The position numbers and the translations under genes are program-made. DNA of 32,797 nucleotides from Candidatus Daviesbacteria bacterium (GTDB lineage Bacteria > Patescibacteriota > Microgenomatia > Daviesbacterales > UBA10151): positions 1 through 32,797 of the forward strand of contig JACOXG010000027.1 in NCBI GenBank assembly GCA_016176405.1, given 5' to 3'. How positions within the stretch are numbered: position 1 is the first letter of the stretch; every line of letters begins with the position of its first letter. The notes beneath the pieces are model-generated. The model saw nothing but the letters and a program-made list of their open reading frames with translations. It did not search any database and was not told the origin of the DNA. This document shows, piece after piece, positions 20,343 through 27,938 of the stretch.

Positions 20343-21716
20343 ATGGTTGAAAAAGTCAGTTTTACCTCGGTTTTAAAAAACCGGGGATTTTTAAATCTTT
20401 GGATCAATCAAATTTTGGTTCAGCTCTCCTATAATGCCTTAAATTTTACCTTAATTATTTGGGTTTTTAATCTGACTAATTCCACCACTGCTGTTTCAGG
20501 TCTTTTACTCTCAATTTATTTGCCTGCTGTAATTTTAGGTTTATTTTCCGGGGTATTGGTGGATTTGATGGATCGAAAGAAAATCATCATGATGATCAAT
20601 ATCTCACTAGTTCTTTGTTTTTCCAGCCTGATATTTTTTAAAGATTATTATATTTTGATTTTAATAGTTGCCTTTTTGGCCAATGCCTTAGGCCAGTTCT
20701 ATGCCCCAGCTGAGGCTTCTGCAATTCCCTTGATTGTTAAAAAGAGTCAACTGATGACTGCCAATGCCATTTTCTCAGCCACTCTGTATTCCTGTTTCTT
20801 ATTAGGTTTTGGTTTGGCTGGCCCTTTAATTACTCAATTTGGCATAAACTTTATTTTTATTTTTGGAACAGCCTTATTAAGCCTAGCATTCATTCTGTCT
20901 TCCTTTTTTCCCACCATTTTTACCACCCCTGATACTCAAGGAAAAAAATTGGTTTCAGCTATAATTCAAAGGGATTATCAGAGTATTAAAAACATTGGAC
21001 TTCTAGAAATTTTAGAAACCATCAGGTTGATCAGAGGGAAATTGTCGGTTTTGACTTCCATTATGATTTTGGCAGGATTGCAGATGGTGATTGGAATTTT
21101 GGCCACTTTAATGCCAGCTTTTTTGGAGAGAATTTTACAAATTAAGGCAGAGGATGCCTCATATATTTTAATTATTCCCTTGGGAGTGGGAGTAGTTTTT
21201 GGGGGTTTGATTTTGGGTAAATTGGGTCAGAGTTTAATAAAAAGAGTGCTGGTGTCAAGATCTATTCTTTTTGCAGGACTATTATTTCTGATCATGGGTA
21301 TTTCTCCCTTAATGTCACCTGCTATTCAGCATTTTGGCAGACCCAAGCCTTTGCCATTTTTCTATCAAGTGCCACTGTCAACAGTATTTATTTTTGGCTC
21401 ATTTTTGTTAGGACTTTGCTTGGTTTCTATTTTGGTGCCTTCTCAGACAGTGTTACAGCAAAATTCTCCTAAGGAGGATAGAGGTAAGGTTTTTGCTGTA
21501 TTAGGAGTGGCTATGGCTGGTTTGTCTTTAATTCCAGTTCTAATGGCTGGGATTTTGGCAGATCTTTTTGGGACCATCCCCATTTTTATTGGTTTAGGGG
21601 CAATTATAATACTCATTGGTTTATTTGGTCTTAAACCTAACCTATTTTTTAAAAAAGCAGAGCTACCGTATAATTTAAGAGAGTTTTTAGGATTAGGACA
21701 CTGGTCGGGTAAGTAA
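20343..21716 (+). CDS. Major facilitator superfamily transporter
   Basis: This protein of about 457 residues has twelve hydrophobic segments and the MFS motif A (GVLVDLMDRKKIIMM) between helices 2 and 3. It is of the EntS/MFS_3 type of efflux proteins. The central loop is longer than usual, with IQRDYQSIKNIGLLEILETI. The substrate is unknown. The start is taken as ATG 20343 (MVEKVSFTSVL); TTG 20337 is in frame but less likely. It is probably leaderless from the box inside the end of fpg. Confidence 0.85.
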   Translation: MVEKVSFTSVLKNRGFLNLWINQILVQLSYNALNFTLIIWVFNLTNSTTAVSGLLLSIYLPAVILGLFSGVLVDLMDRKKIIMMINISLVLCFSSLIFFKDYYILILIVAFLANALGQFYAPAEASAIPLIVKKSQLMTANAIFSATLYSCFLLGFGLAGPLITQFGINFIFIFGTALLSLAFILSSFFPTIFTTPDTQGKKLVSAIIQRDYQSIKNIGLLEILETIRLIRGKLSVLTSIMILAGLQMVIGILATLMPAFLERILQIKAEDASYILIIPLGVGVVFGGLILGKLGQSLIKRVLVSRSILFAGLLFLIMGISPLMSPAIQHFGRPKPLPFFYQVPLSTVFIFGSFLLGLCLVSILVPSQTVLQQNSPKEDRGKVFAVLGVAMAGLSLIPVLMAGILADLFGTIPIFIGLGAIIILIGLFGLKPNLFFKKAELPYNLREFLGLGHWSGK

Positions 21717-21720
21717 TAGA

Positions 21721-21832
21721 TGTGAGAAGTTAGAAGTGGGAAGATGGATTATTGAAATGAGAAGTGAGATTAATCACACCTCACACTTCATTATCCATAT
21801 TCACACATCCCACCTCTCATTTCTTATATGTG
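21721..21832. repeat. Long imperfect palindrome between MFS and recF genes
   Basis: The left arm (GTGAGAAGTTAGAAGTGGGA .. GGATTATTGAAATGAGAAGTGA) and right arm (.. CTCACACTTCATTATCC .. CACATCCCACCTCTCATTTC) form an imperfect hairpin centred at GATTAATC (21768-21775). It resembles the GAAGTGAGAAG-type intergenic palindromes. The region can be read through into recF but the product would be repeat-derived. TGTGACTTCG at its right edge recalls the end of the 2903-3031 repeat. Confidence 0.65.
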
Positions 21833-21853
21833 ACTTCGCCACTCTTAAACAAT

Positions 21854-22909
21854 ATGTTTTTAAAAAGTTTAAATCTAACGAATTTTAGAAATTATCCTGC
21901 TCTTAAATTACAATTTGACCAAAGGCCTACCATCTTGGTTGGTAATAATGCGGCTGGAAAATCCAATCTTTTGGAAGCAATCTACCTTTTATCAACTGCT
22001 AAATCAATCAGAGTGGAGAATGAGGATGAGCTAATTAAAGAGGGAGAGGAGTTTTTAAGAGTGGAGGGTTTTTTAACTGAGCCGGAAACTGAGCTTTTGG
22101 TGATTATAAATAAGCCCACTCAGCAGGTTATATTTAGAAAAAAGGTTTTGGTTAATGGCATTTCCAGAAGAACAGTTGATTTTATTGGCAATTTACCAGC
22201 AGTAATTTTTTATCCATCAGATATAAATATGGTGACAGGAGCTCCATCTTTGCGAAGATGGCATTTGGATTTGGCTTTAGCTCAAATAGATTTGGATTAT
22301 AAGAAGTCTTTGACTTTATATGAACAATTTTTAATAGCCAGAAATAGAGTGTTAAAGTCAATTAGAGAGGGAAAAGGAAGGCTGAATGAGCTGGATTACT
22401 GGACAGAAGAATTAGTGGGTAAGGGAAAAGTGATCAGTGAAAAGAGGAAGACATTTTTTGAATTCATTAATAATTTAGAAAAACCTTTAGGAGAATTTTT
22501 ATTTTATTACAAAGGAAGTGAGATCACACATGAGAAGTTGGTGGAAACCAATGGTCGGGAAGTGGCTGCAGCTGCTACCCTGATTGGACCACATAGGGAT
22601 GATTTTGTGGTGATGCTAGAAGGAAGACATCTATCTCACTTTGGTTCCAGAGGAGAACAGCGAACAGCAACTTTAGCTTTTAAATTAGCTCAGTTGGAAT
22701 ATATGGCCAAAATTTTAGGAAAAAGACCAATTTTACTTCTAGATGACGTATTCTCAGAACTTGATGCAAACCATAGAGCTCATGTAGTAGAAGTGGTGGG
22801 TAAACAACAAACCATAATAGCTACAGTGGAGCTTGAAAATATCCCCAAATCATTCCTAGATTCCTCCAGAATTTTACAAGTAGAAAATGGAAAAATAAGA
22901 GAAGATTAA
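21854..22909 (+). CDS. recF: DNA replication and repair protein RecF
   Basis: This is a 351-residue SMC-like ATPase that helps load RecA at gaps with RecO and RecR. The N-terminus MFLKSLNLTNFRNYPALKL is typical. Walker A is GNNAAGKS (residues 30-37), the signature is SRGEQR (followed by TATLAFKLAQ) and Walker B with D-loop is RPILLLDDVFSELD. The start is ATG 21854. An in-frame frame opens further upstream at 21764, but its extra residues come from the palindromic repeat. No Shine-Dalgarno was seen. It is convergent with the minus-strand tandem paralogues, with only one base between them. Confidence 0.94.
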   Translation: MFLKSLNLTNFRNYPALKLQFDQRPTILVGNNAAGKSNLLEAIYLLSTAKSIRVENEDELIKEGEEFLRVEGFLTEPETELLVIINKPTQQVIFRKKVLVNGISRRTVDFIGNLPAVIFYPSDINMVTGAPSLRRWHLDLALAQIDLDYKKSLTLYEQFLIARNRVLKSIREGKGRLNELDYWTEELVGKGKVISEKRKTFFEFINNLEKPLGEFLFYYKGSEITHEKLVETNGREVAAAATLIGPHRDDFVVMLEGRHLSHFGSRGEQRTATLAFKLAQLEYMAKILGKRPILLLDDVFSELDANHRAHVVEVVGKQQTIIATVELENIPKSFLDSSRILQVENGKIRED

Positions 22910-23661
22910 GTTATGGTCTGTAGTGTTCCACTACTTTTTTGGCCACATCTATTCTTTTTTCAGAACACTCACTATCATATTGAGGAGAGACAAAGATCAC
23001 TATAGCATCTGGAGAGTTGGCTGAACCGTCGGCAATTGAATCAATGTATTTGATGACAGACTCTGCGCTGGTGCAGCGGTTAGGAGGTGGATTAACAGAA
23101 ACTTGAACCCGAACTTTCTGTTGGCCAATATATGGTCTAATTTTTCCAATTAGATCTTTAACAGTGGAGGCATACTCATCCACACTTAGGGAATCCTGAT
23201 ACCTTTGAGTTTGATAGGCAATAATATCTGCATTTCTCACTAAGGCATAATCAGAATATGCATATTTATCCTCAAGTTGTCTACCAGTGGGTCCAAAGGT
23301 AAAAGTTAAGCCGCGATCTTTAGCCATCTGATATTGTTCTTTTTGCTCAGAGATCACATAATCAATGTCATTGTCCTCAATATTGGAGGTAACTGTCCAA
23401 CCATTGGTCTTGGCAGTATCCATACTTTTGGTGGGATTATTAGGATCTATGAATAAAACTCTAGTTCCCTTAGCAGAACTGGCAGAATTAAGAATAGAGG
23501 TGTTTCCCAAGACTAAATCAGTATCTTTGGCTCTCTCATTCCACCAAGATATATTAGATGAATCAACAGCCATACCAATGGCAGCTGGACCCCTGACGGA
23601 AGGAGCTGGTGTGGGGGTAGGGGTGGGGGTGGGAGCCGGAGTTGGGGTGGGTGGGGGTTTG

Positions 23662-23760
23662 GGAGGTCTTCTCCACCAGGGAGGAATAATTCTTCTGGCA
23701 GCTTCAGAGATTGGTTTGGGAAAAAGTTGAGAGAAGATATTATCTTTAAAGTCAAATAAG
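23662..23760. repeat. 99-bp block identical to 25714-25812
   Basis: Positions 23662-23760 and 25714-25812 are identical base for base, while the flanking coding sequence of paralogues 1 and 3 is clearly diverged. This points to recent gene conversion or recombination. Confidence 0.85.
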
Positions 23761-23768
23761 CAAATAAG
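23753..23768. repeat. 8-bp tandem duplication causing the frameshift
   Basis: CAAATAAG occurs twice in tandem (23753-23760, 23761-23768). Its first copy is the last 8 bp of a 99-bp block identical to paralogue 3. Confidence 0.85.
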
Positions 23769-23871
23769 CCTGAGGCCAAAAGAAATAGGATAATTCCCAC
23801 TGCGGCAATAATAATTAAAGGTGATAACTGGAATATTCCTTTTTGATTATGCATTTTAGAGAGTTTAAAAA

Positions 23872-24846
23872 CTAACGGTAATGATCAACCACTTGTTTCA
23901 TCACATCAACTCTTTTTTCAGAGCATTGAGAGTCATATTCAGAAGAGACAAAGATATTAAGGGCATCAGGAGAGTTGGCAGAGCCATCAAAGATAGAGTC
24001 AATATATTGAATGACTTTTTCTGCTGTGGTACAACGATTAGCTGGAGGATTAACTGAAACTTGGACCCAGACTTGTTTTTTAACAAGATATGGTCTAATT
24101 TTCCCAATCAGATCTTTGACATAGGTAGCATAATCTGAGACAGAAAAACCTGAGTAATCTTGCCGGCGTTGGGTTTGATAGATCATAATGTCTGCATTTC
24201 TAAGTAAGGCATAATCTTGATCTGCATAATCATCCTCCAGCATTCTGCCTGTTGGTCCAAAGATAAAAGTTAAACCGCGATCTTTGGCCATTTGGTAGTG
24301 TTCTTTTTCTTTAGATAAAACATAGTTTAAATCTGGATCTTCAACATTTGTGGTGACCAACCAACCATTGGCTTTGGCTTCATCCATACCAGATACTGGA
24401 TTATCAGGATTAGCAAATAATACCCTGACTCCTTTAGCAGAGCTTAAAGTTTTAAGTGCGCCGGAAGATCCTAAGACTAAATCAGATGAGAGAGCCTTAG
24501 TATTCCACCAGTCTACGTTAGTAGACGAACCAAGACCTGGACCAATAGGGAAGGTACCAGTACTTGGAGGGGCTGTGGGACCAGGAGTAGATGTTGGGAC
24601 GGGAGCGGGAGTTGGGGTAGGAGTTGGTGATGGAGGAGGTCTCCAACGCCGCCACCAAGGATGAATAATTCTTCTGGCTGCTTCAGAGACTTCTTTGGGG
24701 AATATTTTAGCAAATACACTATCTTTAAAATCTCCTGAGGCAGCCAGTAGGATAAAGGCAATCACACCTACTGCGGCAATCAGTATGAGGGGTGATAAAT
24801 GAACTAATCCTTTTTGTCCCAACGAAGTTGGGTTATTTTTCTTCAT
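23872..24846 (-). CDS. Secreted tandem paralogue 2, intact
   Basis: The 324-residue product starts MKKNNPTSLGQKGLVHLSPL with a hydrophobic segment (LILIAAVGVIAFILLAASG), then FKDSVFAKIFPKEVSEAARR and a basic WWRRWRPPPSP stretch. A Pro/Thr linker leads to a ~210-residue domain opening VDWWNTKALSSDLVLG. Recurrent motifs are NVEDPDLNYVL, HYQMAKDRGLTFIFGPTGR, LLRNADIMIYQTQRRQD and VWVQVSVNPPANRCTTAEK. The alternation of strands and helices suggests a TIM-barrel-like, perhaps glycoside-hydrolase-like, fold, but no catalytic pair can be named. The two Cys (NRCT, SQCSEKR) could form a disulphide outside the cell. Confidence 0.75.
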   Translation of the reverse strand: MKKNNPTSLGQKGLVHLSPLILIAAVGVIAFILLAASGDFKDSVFAKIFPKEVSEAARRIIHPWWRRWRPPPSPTPTPTPAPVPTSTPGPTAPPSTGTFPIGPGLGSSTNVDWWNTKALSSDLVLGSSGALKTLSSAKGVRVLFANPDNPVSGMDEAKANGWLVTTNVEDPDLNYVLSKEKEHYQMAKDRGLTFIFGPTGRMLEDDYADQDYALLRNADIMIYQTQRRQDYSGFSVSDYATYVKDLIGKIRPYLVKKQVWVQVSVNPPANRCTTAEKVIQYIDSIFDGSANSPDALNIFVSSEYDSQCSEKRVDVMKQVVDHYR

Positions 24847-24851
24847 ATAAA

Positions 24852-25826
24852 CTAACGGTAATGATCAACCACTTGTTTCATCACATCAACTCTAGTTGGT
24901 TGTCCTTTGGAGACACAATTACCGTCACCTTTTCTATCTACTCCACTATCATATTGAGAAGAGACAAAAATGACTATGGTATCAGCATAAGGCTGTGATC
25001 CGCTGACAATAGAATCAATATACTTGATCACTTGATCAGCAGTGGTGCATCTGTTGGCTGGTGGATTGGCTGAAAGTTGAACCCAGACCTTTTGTTGTCC
25101 AATATATGGCTTAATTTTTGATATTAAATCTTTAACTTTAGAAGCAAATGTAGAAGCATATTTGGAGGAATCTGAGGTTCCCAGCTCTGTTGAGTTATCC
25201 TGAAAATGTTGGGCTTGATAGGCAATAATATCTGCATTTCTAACTAAGGCATGATCTTGACCTTGATAAGTATAATCCCATTCATCTTCAAGCTGAATGC
25301 CTGTTGGACCATTGACGAATGTAAGTCCCCGATCTTTGGCCATCTGATATTGTTCTTTTATTCCTATGACAGTATTACCATCCCTGTCAACCCCTCCTCC
25401 AATCACCAGATCAATATTTGGATCTTCAATATTGGCAGTCACATAGCTCCAACCTTTAGATTTGGCAGTATCCATATCAGAGGAGGGATTAGTGGGAGAA
25501 ATCAGCATGACTCTCCCTCCTTTGGCAGAAGAGACAGAACTTAGAGTATAGGAAACTCCTATCACAATATCAGAAGATTGGGCTTTAGAATTCCACCAAT
25601 CTAAGTTGCTTGAATCAACACCTATCACAAGAGGAAATTGGCCTGAGACAGGAGTTGGGGTGGGAGTAGGTGTAGCAGTAGGAGCTGGAGTTGGGCTAGG
25701 TTTAGGACTGGGTGGAGGTCTTCTCCACCAGGGAGGAATAATTCTTCTGGCAGCTTCAGAGATTGGTTTGGGAAAAAGTTGAGAGAAGATATTATCTTTA
25801 AAGTCAAATAAGAGAACATAAAACAA
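24852..25826 (-). CDS. Secreted tandem paralogue 3, N-terminally shortened
   Basis: This has the same domain plan as paralogue 2 (FKDNIFSQLFPKPISEAARR, WWRRPP, PTPTPTP linker, domain opening VDSSNLDWWNSKAQSSDIVI). It has longer loops, including GGGVDRDGNTVIG and STELGTSDSSKYAS, and a lengthened C-terminal Cys loop (GVDRKGDGNCVSKGQ). The QKG-membrane N-terminus of its paralogues is missing. The frame begins at a TTG (25826) with only a few hydrophobic residues (MFYVLLFDF), so export is doubtful. Homology to paralogue 1 stops exactly at CTTATTTG. It is 15 bp after DUF5654 and 5 bp before paralogue 2. Confidence 0.65.
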   Translation of the reverse strand: MFYVLLFDFKDNIFSQLFPKPISEAARRIIPPWWRRPPPSPKPSPTPAPTATPTPTPTPVSGQFPLVIGVDSSNLDWWNSKAQSSDIVIGVSYTLSSVSSAKGGRVMLISPTNPSSDMDTAKSKGWSYVTANIEDPNIDLVIGGGVDRDGNTVIGIKEQYQMAKDRGLTFVNGPTGIQLEDEWDYTYQGQDHALVRNADIIAYQAQHFQDNSTELGTSDSSKYASTFASKVKDLISKIKPYIGQQKVWVQLSANPPANRCTTADQVIKYIDSIVSGSQPYADTIVIFVSSQYDSGVDRKGDGNCVSKGQPTRVDVMKQVVDHYR

Positions 25827-25841
25827 ATATAGTTGTCAAGT

Positions 25842-26108
25842 TTACTTGGCAGAAAACCTGGAGGCCAGTCTGGACAGTTGATAGGTAATTAAAACCGCTA
25901 AAATAGTGATGATTAATGCATAAAGAAATTTGGAAATTACCCCCGACTGATCGGGGTAAAACCTTTGTATATACTCTTTAACAAAAGTTTGGATAGCTTC
26001 ATTCCAAGCTAAAGCAGCCACCAAGCCAAAACCTGAACTTGATAAAGTAATCAGCTGTTCTACTAGCTCTCTTCTGAATGATCTTTCTTTTTGAGAGATT
26101 TGGGCCAT
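25842..26108 (-). CDS. DUF5654 family membrane protein
   Basis: The 88-residue protein has two membrane segments: the conserved GFGLVAALAWNEAIQTFVKE region characteristic of DUF5654 and a second segment, FLYALIITILAVLITYQLS. The family is common in CPR bacteria and some archaea, with no known function. A Shine-Dalgarno GGAGGA (26120-26115) lies 6 nt before the ATG and a TAAAAT box (26140-26135) gives a ~20-nt leader, unlike the leaderless neighbours. It is the first gene of the operon that continues into the three tandem paralogues. Confidence 0.82.
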   Translation of the reverse strand: MAQISQKERSFRRELVEQLITLSSSGFGLVAALAWNEAIQTFVKEYIQRFYPDQSGVISKFLYALIITILAVLITYQLSRLASRFSAK

Positions 26109-26134
26109 AATAGATCCTCCACACCCTTATTGTC

Positions 26135-26140
26135 ATTTTA
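26135..26140 (-). promoter_or_regulatory. -10 box (TAAAAT) for the DUF5654 operon
   Basis: TAAAAT on the minus strand lies 26 nt before ATG 26108, with Shine-Dalgarno GGAGGA (26120-26115) in between. It abuts the divergent argG promoter. Confidence 0.4.
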
Positions 26141-26144
26141 ACAC

Positions 26145-26173
26145 TTGACAAGCTGTTTTGTTACTATTAGACT
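26145..26173 (+). promoter_or_regulatory. argG promoter
   Basis: TTGACA (26145-26150), a 17-bp spacer, then TAGACT (26168-26173). Transcription should start near 26180, giving a leader of about 125 nt before argG. TTGACAAGCT is shared with the promoter at 6124. Confidence 0.5.
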
Positions 26174-26185
26174 TATGTGTGGGTT

Positions 26186-26230
26186 ATGATGAAGGATAGA
26201 GTAAAAGATAAAGTTTTAATAGTTAGGTGA
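26186..26230 (+). CDS. Possible 14-codon leader peptide of argG
   Basis: ATGATG opens MMKDRVKDKVLIVR followed by TGA (26228-26230). It begins a few bases after the predicted transcription start. It includes two rare-type Arg codons (AGA and, as the last codon, AGG) and ends directly at the base of the terminator hairpin. That placement is what ribosome-mediated attenuation by arginine supply would use. There is no Shine-Dalgarno; it may be chance. Confidence 0.3.
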   Translation: MMKDRVKDKVLIVR

Positions 26231-26254
26231 ATCCGCCAGGGGGCGGATTTTTTT
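26231..26254 (+). terminator. Intrinsic terminator in the argG leader
   Basis: ATCCGCC (26231-26237), a 4-base loop, GGCGGAT (26242-26248) and seven T (26248-26254). No plus-strand gene lies upstream between it and recF, and the argG promoter is before it. It must therefore act as an attenuator for argG or as the end of a small RNA. Confidence 0.75.
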
Positions 26255-26304
26255 AATCGGACCGAGGGAGATTGACAAGGGAAAGCTGAAGACGGAGGAA
26301 ATAC

Positions 26305-27927
26305 ATGCAAAAGAAAGAATATGTCAAGGTAGCCTCATACGAAGCTAAAAAGGGCGAAGTTAAAAAGGTGGTGCTACTTTACTCAGGGGGATTAGATACC
26401 TCGGTGATGATCAAATGGATTCAGCAGGAATATGATGCTTCTGTCATAGCCTTAACCATTGATATTGGCCAGCAGGCAGATGATCTGGAAGTAATCAGAA
26501 AAAAGGCCTTAAAATTGGGGGCCATTAAAGCCATAGTGGTAGATGCTAAGGATGAGTTTGCCATGGAATATATTGCTAAAGGAATTAAAGCCAATGCCAA
26601 CTATCAACAAGGATATAGGTTGGCCACAGCCATTGGCAGACCACTTCTTGCCAAATGGGCAGTTAAGCTGGCTATGGAAGAGGGAGCAGATTGTATTGCG
26701 CACGGTTGTACTGGTAAAGGTAATGACCAAGTCAGAATTGAAGGTACAGCACTGGCTCTCAATCCAGATATTAAAATTATAGCTCCAGTTAGAGAGTGGT
26801 CTATGGGTAGAGATGAGGAGATTGAATATGCCAGAAAACACCACATTCCTGTTATTACTACCAAAGAAAAACCATACTCTTATGATGATAATATGTGGGG
26901 AGTTTCTGGAGAGGGGGGAGAAATAGAAGATCCGTCTTTAATTCCACCCTTAGAAAAAATCTTACAAGTTTGCACTTTACCTGAAAATTCTCCTGAAGAA
27001 GGGGAATATTTGGAGGTTGAGTTTGTCAAAGGTTTACCTGTTGCCTTAAATGGTAAACAGATGAAGTTATCAGATCTAATTATGAAACTTAATCAGATTG
27101 GAGCAAAACATGGTGTGGGGATTAATATCCACATTGAAGATAGAGTAGTGGGTCTTAAGATTAGAGATGTTTTTGAAGCCCCGGCAGCAGAAATTATTGT
27201 CAGTGCCCACAAAAGTTTGGAATATTATGTTTGTACCAGACTAGAAAATGAATTTAAGAGTGAGGTAGATACTAAATGGGCATATCTTTGTTACGGTGGG
27301 TTGTGGTATGAACCTTTGATGGATGATATAAATGCCTACATTGATAATGTTAATAGAAAAGTCACCGGCAAGGTTACTCTAAAGCTCTACAAAGGGGTGG
27401 CAACAGTAGTAGCTTTGGAAACTCCCAATACCATTTTTGAGGAGAAACTGGCCACCTTTATGGCCTCTGATGCTTTCAACCAAAATGCCGCAGCCTCCTT
27501 CATTGAACTTTATACCCTGCAAATGAGGCTGGCTCAAAGATCTGAGAGGACTGTGCTTTTATCAATTGGTCAAATCGCCAACAAGAAAAAGCTACTTCCA
27601 TCTGTCAAGCTTTTATACAAAGATGGTTATAAACTCTATGCCACTGAAAAAACTCATCAGTTTTTAAAAGGTCACAAAATTCCCTCCATTTTGGTCTATA
27701 AAATTTCCCAACCGGATCAAATACCAAATCTAAAAGATATGCTGGAAGTCAAAAGGTTTGATTTTATCATCAATATTCCCGGTGCACCCAACGGTAATCA
27801 AAAAGAAAAAACTGATGGTCAAGTTATTCGGGAAATGGCTGTTTCCACCAATACTCATCTGATTACCTCAGTGTCTGTGGCCCAAGATTTTGTGGAGAAA
27901 TTACATAAAGAACATTTTAGAGCTTGA
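26305..27927 (+). CDS. argG: Argininosuccinate synthase fused to an MGS-like domain
   Basis: The 540-residue protein has an argininosuccinate synthase at residues 1-415. The ATP-binding SGGLDTS is at 27-33; AHGCTGKGNDQVR and GVSGEGGEIEDPSLIPP are also present. This joins citrulline and aspartate using ATP. Normal synthases are about 400-450 residues. Residues about 418-530 add an MGS-like domain like the regulatory C-terminus of carbamoyl-phosphate synthase large chains: LLSIGQIANKKKLLPSVKLL, GYKLYATEKTHQFLK, FDFIINIPG, TDGQVIREMAV. In carbamoyl-phosphate synthase this domain binds ornithine and nucleotides, so allosteric control is the natural inference. GGAGG lies 6 nt before ATG, after an attenuator-like leader. 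Confidence 0.9.
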   Translation: MQKKEYVKVASYEAKKGEVKKVVLLYSGGLDTSVMIKWIQQEYDASVIALTIDIGQQADDLEVIRKKALKLGAIKAIVVDAKDEFAMEYIAKGIKANANYQQGYRLATAIGRPLLAKWAVKLAMEEGADCIAHGCTGKGNDQVRIEGTALALNPDIKIIAPVREWSMGRDEEIEYARKHHIPVITTKEKPYSYDDNMWGVSGEGGEIEDPSLIPPLEKILQVCTLPENSPEEGEYLEVEFVKGLPVALNGKQMKLSDLIMKLNQIGAKHGVGINIHIEDRVVGLKIRDVFEAPAAEIIVSAHKSLEYYVCTRLENEFKSEVDTKWAYLCYGGLWYEPLMDDINAYIDNVNRKVTGKVTLKLYKGVATVVALETPNTIFEEKLATFMASDAFNQNAAASFIELYTLQMRLAQRSERTVLLSIGQIANKKKLLPSVKLLYKDGYKLYATEKTHQFLKGHKIPSILVYKISQPDQIPNLKDMLEVKRFDFIINIPGAPNGNQKEKTDGQVIREMAVSTNTHLITSVSVAQDFVEKLHKEHFRA

Positions 27928-27938
27928 GTGGTTGAGTT

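Larger units (their letters stand above)
22911..23854 (-). pseudogene. Secreted tandem paralogue 1, frameshifted by an 8-bp duplication
   Basis: The N-terminus MHNQKGIFQLSPLIIIAAVG (membrane segment) is in one frame. The linker (PTPTPAPTPTPTPTPAP) and the ~210-residue extracellular domain (VDSSNISWWNERAKDTDLVL .. KRIDVAKKVVEHYRP) are in another. The break is a tandem duplication of CAAATAAG (23753-23768). Removing one copy restores one frame reading GLFDFKDNIF, as in paralogue 3. The domain has conserved Cys in NRCT and SECSEKR. It is the third gene of the minus-strand series, 17 bp after paralogue 2. It may be dead, phase-variable, or a sequencing error. Confidence 0.75.

Noticed and set aside
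21764-21853. N-terminal extension of RecF
   Set aside because: The extra 30 residues are encoded by a palindromic repeat, and ATG 21854 gives the family-typical N-terminus.
23513-23854. A separate 113-codon gene overlapping paralogue 1
   Set aside because: Only its first third is real (the N-terminus of paralogue 1). The rest is the linker read out of frame after the 8-bp duplication.
26509-26864. Frames inside argG on both strands
   Set aside because: They lie wholly within a well-supported conserved enzyme and have no features of their own.
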